DNA from: Magnetococcales bacterium WMHbin3
GTDB taxonomy: Bacteria; Pseudomonadota; Magnetococcia; Magnetococcales; Magnetaquicoccaceae
Reading direction: 5' to 3'
Length of the DNA: 39,451 nt
NCBI GenBank assembly: GCA_002753185.1
Contig: PDZX01000038.1
Coordinates: 1-39,451, forward strand
Shown here piece after piece: positions 32,934 to 39,451 of the stretch. A model generated the notes under the pieces. It was not told the origin of the DNA. It saw nothing but the letters and a program-made list of their open reading frames with translations, and did no database searches. Positions within the stretch are counted from its first letter, which is position 1. Each line of letters begins with the position of its first letter. The translations under genes were made by a program, and so were the position numbers.

Positions 32934-33470
32934 ATGAAAAACGAGGAAAAATTTTTGCTTCGGGATCGGGATGGGGTGTGCAATCGGGATCGCAGCGATT
33001 ACGTGCGCGCGCCGGAGGAGTTGGAGATCCTCTCCGGGGTGCCGGAGGCGCTGGGTCGGGTGCGGCGGGCGGGGTACCGGGTGTTGCTCATCACCAATCA
33101 GGCGTGCGTGGGCAAGGGACTGGTGGCCCCCGCCACCCTGGAGGCGATTCATGGCAAGCTGGTTGCCGCCGTGGCCGAGGGGGGAGGGCGGATCGACGGG
33201 ATTTTTCATTGTCCGCACGTCAACGAGGATCGTTGCGGGTGTCGCAAGCCGGCGCCGGGTCTGATCCTGGAGGCGCGGCGGCTGTGGGGGTTCGTGCCGG
33301 AGGTCACCTGGATGGTGGGGGATTCGGCGCGGGACGCGCAGGCGGCGCGCGCGGCGGGGTGTCGTCCGGCCCTGGTGCGCACCGGACATGGCGCGGACGC
33401 GGTGGCCCGTTTTCCGGAGGTCCCGGCCTTCGATCACCTGCCCGCCTTCGTCGATTTTCTTTTGGGGTGA
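32934..33470 (+). CDS. gmhB: D-glycero-beta-D-manno-heptose 1,7-bisphosphate 7-phosphatase-like HAD enzyme
   Basis: 178 aa, the family length. HAD motif I is DRDGV (Asp11 nucleophile, Asp13), followed by LLITNQACVGKG and the motif MVGDSARDAQAARAAGC. The zinc-binding loop C-x-H...C-x-C is present (Cys93, His95, Cys101, Cys103), which separates GmhB from other HAD phosphatases. The product is needed for ADP-heptose and the lipopolysaccharide core. The residue before the nucleophile is Arg instead of the usual Leu. Start ATG 32934 gives the normal N-terminus. Confidence 0.9.
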   Translation: MKNEEKFLLRDRDGVCNRDRSDYVRAPEELEILSGVPEALGRVRRAGYRVLLITNQACVGKGLVAPATLEAIHGKLVAAVAEGGGRIDGIFHCPHVNEDRCGCRKPAPGLILEARRLWGFVPEVTWMVGDSARDAQAARAAGCRPALVRTGHGADAVARFPEVPAFDHLPAFVDFLLG

Positions 33471-33477
33471 GGGTGGT

Positions 33478-33825
33478 TCACTCCGTCTGCGGGAACGGTT
33501 CCACCAGCAGCAGGGTTCCGTCCACGCCGATCACCATCACCTGGGCGCCGGAGGGGGTGTCGGGTCCCAGCACCTGCCAGATGGAGTCGTCGTCCACCCG
33601 CAGCCGCCCGGAGCCGTTGACGATGGGATCGGAGAGGGTGAAGATCCGTTCGAGATATTGCGTGCCGCGCCATTGCTGGCCTTGAGGTTGCGTGACGCCG
33701 GGGCGTTTGCGTGGCCACATCCGCACTGCCGTCGGCAGGAGCGCCACCAGGGCCAGCACTCCCCATTGCCATGGTTCCGTATCGGCCAATGGCAGATGCA
33801 GATCTTCGAAAGACAAATGGAGCAT
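33478..33825 (-). CDS. Short NfeD-like membrane protein
   Basis: 115 aa. One membrane segment (about 19-37: WQWGVLALVALLPTAVRMW) with a basic stop, then an NfeD-type OB-fold at the C-terminus (GRLRVDDDSIWQVLGPDTPSG, then VIGVDGTLLLVEP). Typical partners are SPFH/stomatin proteins, not seen here. The stop is 7 bp from the convergent gmhB stop. Its ribosome site is inside a perfect inverted repeat. Confidence 0.75.
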   Translation of the reverse strand: MLHLSFEDLHLPLADTEPWQWGVLALVALLPTAVRMWPRKRPGVTQPQGQQWRGTQYLERIFTLSDPIVNGSGRLRVDDDSIWQVLGPDTPSGAQVMVIGVDGTLLLVEPFPQTE

Positions 33826-33830
33826 CCCCT

Positions 33831-33871
33831 ATCCTCCCCGTGGCATTGTGTGACAAAATCGCGGGGAGGAT
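33831..33871 (-). promoter_or_regulatory. Inverted repeat enclosing the ribosome site of the NfeD-like gene
   Basis: Perfect 10-bp arms (ATCCTCCCCG and CGGGGAGGAT) with a 21-nt loop that has a further 4-bp pairing (TTGT/ACAA). On the transcript the 3' arm carries GGGGAGG, 7 nt before the ATG, so folding would hide the ribosome site. Confidence 0.6.
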
Positions 33872-33916
33872 AGCACTATTGGTTGCATTAATGAAGGGAG
33901 AATCTTGCCGGGGGGG

Positions 33917-34240
33917 TTACGCCAGTTCGAAGATTTTCTGCATGCCGGACATCTTGATGAGGTTGAGCAGCCGGGGGGGCAGATTGGCGAGGGTGATGTC
34001 GGCCTTGTCGTCGCCGGCGTGCTTGCGCAAGATGAGCAGCATTCCCATGGCCGAGCTGTCCATCATGCTCACCTCGGAGAGGTCCAGGACGTAGTGGGCG
34101 CTGGATGGATAGGTGTAATAGGCCTCCCGGAACTCCTGACGCAGACTGTGGGTGAATGCCCCCTTGACGCAGATCCGCACCTCCTGGCTGGTCCGTTTCA
34201 CCAGGACGCGTCCCCCGCCGGAATTGGAATTGACGATCAT
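33917..34240 (-). CDS. STAS-domain protein (anti-sigma-factor-antagonist type)
   Basis: 107 aa, single STAS domain. The regulatory phosphorylation motif is intact: MMDSSAMGMLL with Asp61, Ser62 and Ser63. Strand-helix order is as in SpoIIAA-like proteins. The start at 34240 has a strong Shine-Dalgarno. It ends 46 bp before the inverted repeat of the NfeD-like gene. No RsbW-type kinase or phosphatase is adjacent, so the partner is unknown. Confidence 0.88.
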   Translation of the reverse strand: MIVNSNSGGGRVLVKRTSQEVRICVKGAFTHSLRQEFREAYYTYPSSAHYVLDLSEVSMMDSSAMGMLLILRKHAGDDKADITLANLPPRLLNLIKMSGMQKIFELA

Positions 34241-34245
34241 CGTGG

Positions 34246-34254
34246 CACCTCCTT
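34246..34254 (-). promoter_or_regulatory. Strong Shine-Dalgarno of the STAS gene
   Basis: AAGGAGGTG on the minus strand, with AGGAGG 7 nt from the ATG. This fixes the start at 34240 over longer in-frame starts. Confidence 0.85.
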
Positions 34255-34274
34255 CGTTCGAAACCGTGATCCCG

Positions 34275-36425
34275 TCAAGCCACCATCGGGATCGTGTCGT
34301 TGATCTCAACGCTTTGCTTGATGATGTCGTGCAGCAGTAGGCGCGCCTGATCATCTCGTGCAAGGGTGAATTTCAATATATCACGGATTCGTTGCTTGAG
34401 GAAGGTTTGCAATGGCGCTTCAACCACGGGATGGGTTTCGGCCCAGTGCAGGAGGCGCGTTCGGGTTGGTTCGTCACCGGTGGGGACGCGGACGAGGCGG
34501 GCGAAATCGATGAGATGGCGTTGCCTGGCGAACGTTTTCCCCAGCGTCTCCCACGCTTCCGGCGCGGTTTTTTCTTCAGTCAGGGCCAGTTGTACCGCCA
34601 GCGAGTCGGGGAGGGCGTCGGCATTGCGGCGCAGGCGGTCCCGGAAGGAGTCCCGGTGCAGGGCGCCCACCACCAGGGCGAATTCGTCGTCGTCGTGTTG
34701 TTGCAACCGTTTCTCGATGCTTTTTTCCGCCTCCGGCCAGAGGTCCAGTTGGAAGAGCAGGTCTGCTTGCGCCACCTCGCCGATTGCTCGCATGGCGTCG
34801 AGCACTCGGTTTTCCCTGTCATGGCCTGCCGCGCGCAAGGCGGTTTCGCGCTCTTGCAGCGTCTCATGGGAGCTGCCGCGTGGCTCGAAACGGAAATTTT
34901 GTTGGTCGTCGATGGTGAAGTGCTGGATGGTCTCTTTTTGCCCTTCCGCACCGGCATCCAGCAGACGGGTGAGCAAAGCAATTGTGGCATGATCGCCAAA
35001 GCGTTCCCGGTATTCCGCGAGCACCTCCCTTGCCTCCGGAAAACGCCCCTCGGCGATCAGCATTTGAGCGAGCAAATAGAGGGATATTTCATCAATTTGC
35101 CCGCGCAGCAGGTCGATGGCATTGGTGAAAAAACCAAGATGGGCCAGCAGGCGGGCCAGTTCGCTTCTGGTGGGGTGATCGTCCGGATGCAGTTTCAGGC
35201 CAACCTCCAACAGGCGTTTGGCCTCCTCCAGGGCACCCCGTTCCCGCAAAAGACGGGACAACTGCAAACGCAGGGTTGGCGCTTCCGGAATGCGCCGTAT
35301 CGCCTCCCAGTACACCCATTCCGCCAGATCCACCCTGTCGAGTTGATAAAGCGCGCGCCCGCGCAGGTCCCAGGCATATTGATTCGATGGCTGCCAGGAA
35401 AGTGCCTTGCCGGCCCACTCCAGGGCTTGACCGGGGATCGCCTGGACGACGGTTGCGCCGAGACCGCATGTGGATCGAAGCAAAAATTGGCTGTCGCCAG
35501 TCTGCTCGGCATAGGTTTCCACGGTGCGCAGGAGTTGCAGCATTTCGTTTACCAATGGCCGGGTAATGCCTTCCACATTGGCGCGTTGCTGCAATTGTTT
35601 AATCGTGGTTTCCACGTGTGGCAGCTTGACAGCGGATCCCTTGGTGTTTCTGTCGCGCAGCCGATTGTCCAGGCCCTGCTCGGTTGCGACGAGCCACTTG
35701 CGAAAATGTGCATCCTGGTTCTGCCGTTGGGTCAGCAGTTCATGCCAACGGTCACGCCAGAAGGCGGGGGGATTGGGAAAACAGGCCTTGATGTGGCGCC
35801 ATTGCAGCAGAAAACGCTCCCGGTCCTCGTCGCCGGACAGCCCTTCGGCCCAGAGCGTCAAACCCTTGAGAATGGCCTGAACTCTTTGCTTGTCATTGAC
35901 GGCGTGACTGGCCAGACCGTTCAGGGCGCTGTCCAGCAGATCTTCTCGTTCCGGTCTGGCGGCGTCGCGGCAGAGCCGGATCCAAAAAAAGCGGAATGCG
36001 TTGCCATTCGTGACGAGTTGCGCACCCGCCAGCGCCACCTGGCTGGGCAGGTCCCAAACCGGGGGGCGACGCATGTGCCAGGCCCATTCCATCAGGGACA
36101 ACAGGTTCTCTTCCAGCCACAGGGACGCGTTTGGCAAACTCAGGCGCCAGATGGCGGCCAGTCCTTCGCCGTATTCGGTGATGAAACGGGGCAATCCATA
36201 GGCGACCCGCTGTTCCAGGGTCATCTCCCGCCTGTTTTGCAGCCATTTTTGCAATGCTTCATCCAGAAGGGAACGATCCTCCGCATCCGCCTGCCCGAAC
36301 AGGTTGCACAAGGCATTGCTGGGGGTCGCGCGTTCCAGACCGGGCAGCAGGGCCGTGCCGCGCATCAGTCGGTTCAGGGCCTCGTCGGGTGACTGGTGAA
36401 ATCGGTCCAGCCAGGAAAGGGTCAT
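34275..36425 (-). CDS. Large helical TPR-containing protein of unknown function
   Basis: About 716 aa, almost wholly helical, no signal peptide or membrane segment. Residues about 335-480 contain recognisable TPR-like units (ALEWAGKALSWQPSNQYAWDL, then RVDLAEWVYWEAIRRIPEAP, then ALEEAKRLLEVGLKLHPDD). The N-terminal 330 and C-terminal 230 residues are unassigned. Start ATG 36425 is preceded by GGAG 7-9 bp upstream; it begins 12 bp after the 320-aa gene. It precedes the STAS gene by 34 bp. It is probably a scaffold or regulator in this four-gene cluster (inference). Confidence 0.8.
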   Translation of the reverse strand: MTLSWLDRFHQSPDEALNRLMRGTALLPGLERATPSNALCNLFGQADAEDRSLLDEALQKWLQNRREMTLEQRVAYGLPRFITEYGEGLAAIWRLSLPNASLWLEENLLSLMEWAWHMRRPPVWDLPSQVALAGAQLVTNGNAFRFFWIRLCRDAARPEREDLLDSALNGLASHAVNDKQRVQAILKGLTLWAEGLSGDEDRERFLLQWRHIKACFPNPPAFWRDRWHELLTQRQNQDAHFRKWLVATEQGLDNRLRDRNTKGSAVKLPHVETTIKQLQQRANVEGITRPLVNEMLQLLRTVETYAEQTGDSQFLLRSTCGLGATVVQAIPGQALEWAGKALSWQPSNQYAWDLRGRALYQLDRVDLAEWVYWEAIRRIPEAPTLRLQLSRLLRERGALEEAKRLLEVGLKLHPDDHPTRSELARLLAHLGFFTNAIDLLRGQIDEISLYLLAQMLIAEGRFPEAREVLAEYRERFGDHATIALLTRLLDAGAEGQKETIQHFTIDDQQNFRFEPRGSSHETLQERETALRAAGHDRENRVLDAMRAIGEVAQADLLFQLDLWPEAEKSIEKRLQQHDDDEFALVVGALHRDSFRDRLRRNADALPDSLAVQLALTEEKTAPEAWETLGKTFARQRHLIDFARLVRVPTGDEPTRTRLLHWAETHPVVEAPLQTFLKQRIRDILKFTLARDDQARLLLHDIIKQSVEINDTIPMVA

Positions 36426-36437
36426 GGTGTTCTCCAC

Positions 36438-37400
36438 TCAGGCCGCCTGATGGCATTGGCCAAAGTCATGCCGTCCGGTCTCATCCTGTAACGACATGAT
36501 GTGCAGTTCCCGCAATTCTTGCAAATCGTACTTTGGTCGGGCATCCGTGATGGCGCCCACCTTGTAGATGTGTTCGGGTGCGTATTCGATGCGCGGATGG
36601 AGAAGTTCGCTGATGAATCCGCGTCCCGTGGCGATCCCCTCCAGGTCCATGGTCCGGCCATACAGTGCTTCCTTGGGCGCCGGGCAGAAGACCGCGCAGA
36701 ATTCATGGTCCAGCACCGTCGGCACGGTGATCGGATGTTTGATGTCCGGAATCGTCTTGGCGTGCCCGATGACGGCCTGGACGGGATAACGCATCAGCGC
36801 CACCGGAATGGGAGGACCCGCGACGCCGGGGTCATGATGGGCCAGGCCCAACCGGTTGCGCAGGCGGTTGGCCCAATCAGCCGCCTCCATTTCGTCCGCC
36901 AGCCCGCTTTCCAGGGCGGCAAAGCGTGGCCTTTGAGAAAAAGGATTTTTATTCAATATTTGTGCCAATTTTTTCAAAGAGGCATAAAGGTCATCATGGG
37001 AGATATTGGCGCGGGGTTGCGCGCGTTTATGAAAAACCTCCACGGCATGCGCGATGTGATCCAGGTCGCGTTTCAAGATCGCCAGGGCATGATCCAGGCG
37101 CTCGATACGCAGCAGATACAGCTTCGTATCGAGAAGTGGCGAATGAGCCGCGTCCCGGTTGATCTCGGTGAACGTCTCCGGGCAGGGTTGGTAAATCCGA
37201 TCCGTAAGATACTCCTTGTGCGCCTCCACCCAATCATCCAGATCCGAAACGGAACCGGCATAACCGGTTTCGTAGCGGCCCTGGCGATCAGGCTGGACCC
37301 GCTCCTCGATGAGGTAATTGCATGCGAAGGGATCCGGCGTCCTGCCTCCGGCCAAATGGCGCAACAATTGGTGAAAAGACGGCCCGGAAGCCGGACGCAT
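36438..37400 (-). CDS. Conserved-looking protein of unknown function (320 aa)
   Basis: The ATG at 37400 is 5 bp after the DHH gene stop. No membrane segments. The N-terminal half is helical and charged (LDHALAILKRDLDHIAHAVEVFHKR near residues 100-125). The C-terminal half contains HPRIEYAPEHIYKVGAI and YDLQELRELHIMSLQDETG, which look like a conserved block. I do not recognise the family. Tight spacing with DHH and TPR genes implies a shared transcript and possibly a shared complex. Confidence 0.72.
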   Translation of the reverse strand: MRPASGPSFHQLLRHLAGGRTPDPFACNYLIEERVQPDRQGRYETGYAGSVSDLDDWVEAHKEYLTDRIYQPCPETFTEINRDAAHSPLLDTKLYLLRIERLDHALAILKRDLDHIAHAVEVFHKRAQPRANISHDDLYASLKKLAQILNKNPFSQRPRFAALESGLADEMEAADWANRLRNRLGLAHHDPGVAGPPIPVALMRYPVQAVIGHAKTIPDIKHPITVPTVLDHEFCAVFCPAPKEALYGRTMDLEGIATGRGFISELLHPRIEYAPEHIYKVGAITDARPKYDLQELRELHIMSLQDETGRHDFGQCHQAA

Positions 37401-37405
37401 GCCGG

Positions 37406-38344
37406 TCAGCCGTCCGCCGTGATTCTGGCCACCAGTTCTCCCAGGACTTTGTCCGCCTGGTCGGTGGCGACCTGGCAGGTGCCGGCGTTCAGGTGGCCGC
37501 CGCCAGCGTATTTGAGGCACAACTCGCCGACGTTGGTCTTGGAATTCCGGTCCAGGATCGACTTGCCGATGGCAAAGACCGTATTTTGCTTCTGGAAGCC
37601 CCACAGGACATGGATGGAGATGTTGCACTGGGGGAACATGGCGTAGATCATGAAACGGTTGCCCGCCCAGATGGTCTCCTCGTTGCGCAGATCCAGCACC
37701 ACCAGGTTGTCGTAAACCGTGGTGCAGCGGTGCAACTGCTCCTTGAACTTGACCTCGTGCTCGAAGTAGAGATCCACCCGCTCCTTGACGTCCGGCAGTT
37801 CCAGAATCTGGTCGATGGGCATCTCGCGGCACAGGTCGATCAGTTGCATCATGAGTTGATAGTTGGAGACCCGGAACTCCCGGAAACGTCCCAGACCGGT
37901 GCGGGCGTCCATCAGGTAGTTCATCAGCACCCACCCCGTGGGGTGGAGGATCTCCTCGCGGGAAAAGCGCGCCGCGTCTCCCTTGTCCACCGCCTCCATG
38001 ATTTCGTCGGAGACGCGGGTGAAGGTCTTGGCGCCGCCGTAATAGTCGTACACCACCCGTGCCGCCGAGGGGACCTTGGGGTCGATGATATGGTTGTCCG
38101 GCATGGCCGAACCGCGCCGGATCGTCTCGCTCAGGTGGTGGTCGAAGGCCAGATGCACCCCTTCCACGTAAGGGAGGTTGGTGGTGATGTCGCGATTGGT
38201 GATCAAGATTTTGCCGGAGGGCATATCTTTTGGATGCACGAATTTGATCTCGTCGATCAAGTCCAGCTCCTTCAACAGGACCGCGCACACCAAGCCGTCG
38301 AAATCGCTCCGCGTCACCAGTCGAAACTGTTTTTTATCCGTCAT
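37406..38344 (-). CDS. DHH-family phosphoesterase (exopolyphosphatase-like)
   Basis: 312 aa. The DHH motifs are present: TRSDFDGL (Asp14, Asp16), FDHH (68-70), and further acidic residues in the N-terminal domain. The C-terminal DHHA1 part has YAGGGHLNAGTCQV (usual GGGH). The family includes RecJ, NrnA-type nanoRNA/c-di-nucleotide phosphodiesterases and exopolyphosphatases, so the substrate could be polyphosphate, short RNA or a cyclic dinucleotide product. It leads the unknown/TPR/STAS run. Confidence 0.82.
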   Translation of the reverse strand: MTDKKQFRLVTRSDFDGLVCAVLLKELDLIDEIKFVHPKDMPSGKILITNRDITTNLPYVEGVHLAFDHHLSETIRRGSAMPDNHIIDPKVPSAARVVYDYYGGAKTFTRVSDEIMEAVDKGDAARFSREEILHPTGWVLMNYLMDARTGLGRFREFRVSNYQLMMQLIDLCREMPIDQILELPDVKERVDLYFEHEVKFKEQLHRCTTVYDNLVVLDLRNEETIWAGNRFMIYAMFPQCNISIHVLWGFQKQNTVFAIGKSILDRNSKTNVGELCLKYAGGGHLNAGTCQVATDQADKVLGELVARITADG

Positions 38345-38398
38345 GATATGTCTCCTCCTGAGCCGAACTGTCGCAAATGGAACCGCCTCAACATAACA

Positions 38399-38434
38399 TC
38401 AATCGGTCGTGGTATCCAGAGAAAATATCAACAT
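38399..38434 (-). pseudogene. Eleven-residue stub resembling the TsaB N-terminus
   Basis: Right at the RlmKL stop an ATG (38434) opens MLIFSLDTTTD followed by TGA. This resembles the beginning of TsaB (YgjD/YeaZ family: MLILALDTxT). No continuation is seen. It may be a truncated tsaB start or chance. Confidence 0.25.
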
Positions 38435-39451
38435 GGCCCCTCCCTCCGGGTGATGCGCCAGGAGTTGTGAATCGGCGCATGGCGGGCGAAATCGGGACCG
38501 ACGGTCGAGCGGGTGATCTCTTGCACCATCAAGTCCGCCGGGAGGGCATCGAGGTTCATGCGGAAGCGTGCCAGGTGATTGGAAAAATAGAGCGTCCCGC
38601 CCGCGTCCAGCAGACGCGTGGTCCGGCGGATCAGGGAGGGGTGATCCCGTTGCAGGTCGAAGGGCTGCGCCATGCGCGCCGAATTGGAAAAGGTGGGCGG
38701 GTCGAGCAGGATGAGGTCGAACCGCTCGGTTTGCCGTTCGGCCTCGGTGAGCCATTGCAGGCAGTCGGCGCGCACCAGGCGATGTTCGGAACCGGAAAAA
38801 TCGTTGAGGGCGAGATTGCGGCCCGCCCAGTCCAGATAGGTGCGCGACATGTCCACGGTGAGCGTCGTCACCGCCCCGCCGGCGGCGGCATGGACCGTGG
38901 CGGCGCCGGTGTAGCCGAACAGGTTCAAGAACCGTCGTCCCCGCGCCTCCTGGCCAATGATGCGCCGCAGCGGGGCCAGATCCAGGAACAGCCCCACATC
39001 CAGGGCGTCGGTGAAATTGACCAGAAAACGCAATCCCCCTTCCTCCACCTCGTGCCATTGCGCGTTGTTGGCCAGTTTGGCGTATTGGCGGCCAGGGCTT
39101 TGCTGGCGCCTGGTCTTGAGGAAGATCCGCGCCGGGTCCGTGCCCAGCACCGCCGGAATGGCCGCCAGCACCTCGCCGAGACGTTCCCTGGCCTTGGCGG
39201 GGTCGATGCCGGCCGGGGGGTGATACTCCTGCAAGTGGACCCAGGGGCCGTAGAGGTCCACCGCGACGGCGTATTCGGGCATGTCGGAATCGTACAGGCG
39301 GTAACAGCTCACCCCTTCGCGGCGCAGCCAGCGGCTCAGGTGTTTTTGATTCTTGCGCAGCCGGTTGGCGAACATCACCGCGCCGGGGGCATTGGGGTCG
39401 CCGGGGGTGGGAGGGGGCAGCCCGGCATCCAGGGGTTCCACCACTACCGCC
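38428..39451 (-). CDS. rlmL: RlmKL C-terminal half (23S rRNA m7G2069 methyltransferase domain), N-terminus cut by window edge
   Basis: The frame is open to the right edge. The visible 341 residues match the RlmK-type half: FANRLRKNQKHLSRW, GVSCYRLYDSDMPEY, WVHLQEYHPPAGID, FLVNFTDALDVGLFLDLAP, the SAM site FLNLFGYTGAATVHAAAGGA, and LLDPPTFSNS. It methylates N7 of G2069 of 23S rRNA. In E. coli this is fused behind a THUMP/RlmL domain, and the Pro-rich linker at the edge (PLDAGLPPPTPGDP) suggests the same here. A stand-alone RlmK-like or RlmI-like protein is less likely given the motifs. Confidence 0.85.
   Translation of the reverse strand, partial: AVVVEPLDAGLPPPTPGDPNAPGAVMFANRLRKNQKHLSRWLRREGVSCYRLYDSDMPEYAVAVDLYGPWVHLQEYHPPAGIDPAKARERLGEVLAAIPAVLGTDPARIFLKTRRQQSPGRQYAKLANNAQWHEVEEGGLRFLVNFTDALDVGLFLDLAPLRRIIGQEARGRRFLNLFGYTGAATVHAAAGGAVTTLTVDMSRTYLDWAGRNLALNDFSGSEHRLVRADCLQWLTEAERQTERFDLILLDPPTFSNSARMAQPFDLQRDHPSLIRRTTRLLDAGGTLYFSNHLARFRMNLDALPADLMVQEITRSTVGPDFARHAPIHNSWRITRREGPC

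Overview
This is a GC-rich, gene-dense window from a Gram-negative bacterium. CMP-Kdo synthetase (kdsB) and the heptose phosphatase gmhB show lipopolysaccharide, and there is an outer-membrane TolC-family lipoprotein. The ilvB-ilvH-ilvC / psd-pssA order, the hybrid sensor kinases, the c-di-GMP proteins, the CHASE2/FecR pair and the TPR glycosyltransferases suggest a proteobacterium, possibly a deep-branching alphaproteobacterial or magnetococcal lineage. That placement is inference; no rRNA or other marker is present. No tRNA, rRNA, CRISPR array, intact insertion sequence or prophage was seen.

Region by region. (1) 1-2015, minus: FecR-domain protein and a CHASE2 adenylate/guanylate cyclase cut by the window edge. 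(2) 2331-9558, plus: a TolC-family lipoprotein, a TPR-GT41 (SPINDLY/OGT-like) glycosyltransferase and a tandemly duplicated TPR-GT9-like protein, closely packed and probably one surface-glycan or protein-glycosylation unit. (3) 9776-18387, minus: a PD-(D/E)XK-like protein, pssA, psd, a C39/papain-like protein with a 65-codon gene ahead of it, ilvC, ilvH, ilvB and, behind a hairpin, gltA. The 65-codon gene and the papain-like gene sit between ilvC and psd and are more AT-rich than both flanks. (4) 18537-22723, plus: a membrane dynamin-like GTPase, a strong terminator and a hybrid histidine kinase with a degenerate receiver. (5) 22809-32842, minus: DUF3108 protein, kdsB, PilZ protein, queA, tgt, a CHASE4 hybrid kinase, a heme-type DUF3365 hybrid kinase with HPt, a CZB-GGDEF diguanylate cyclase, and an HI0074-type HEPN protein whose nucleotidyltransferase partner survives only as a frameshifted stub. 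(6) 32934-33470, plus: gmhB. (7) 33478-39451, minus: RlmKL C-terminal half (cut by the window edge), a DHH phosphoesterase, two large uncharacterised proteins, a STAS protein and an NfeD-like protein with its ribosome site inside a perfect inverted repeat.

How the genes work together. Region 5 couples lipopolysaccharide sugar activation and queuosine tRNA modification to a sensory block: two hybrid kinases, a diguanylate cyclase overlapping one of them by 4 bp, and a PilZ protein that could read the c-di-GMP. Region 3 joins branched-chain amino-acid synthesis to phosphatidylethanolamine synthesis. The best candidates for undescribed biology are the 65-aa/papain-like pair inside the ilv-psd operon, the STAS/TPR/unknown/DHH cluster at the right end, and the three-module TPR glycosyltransferase locus. 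The gaps at 2016-2330 and 9559-9775 are AT-rich and I see no gene in them.
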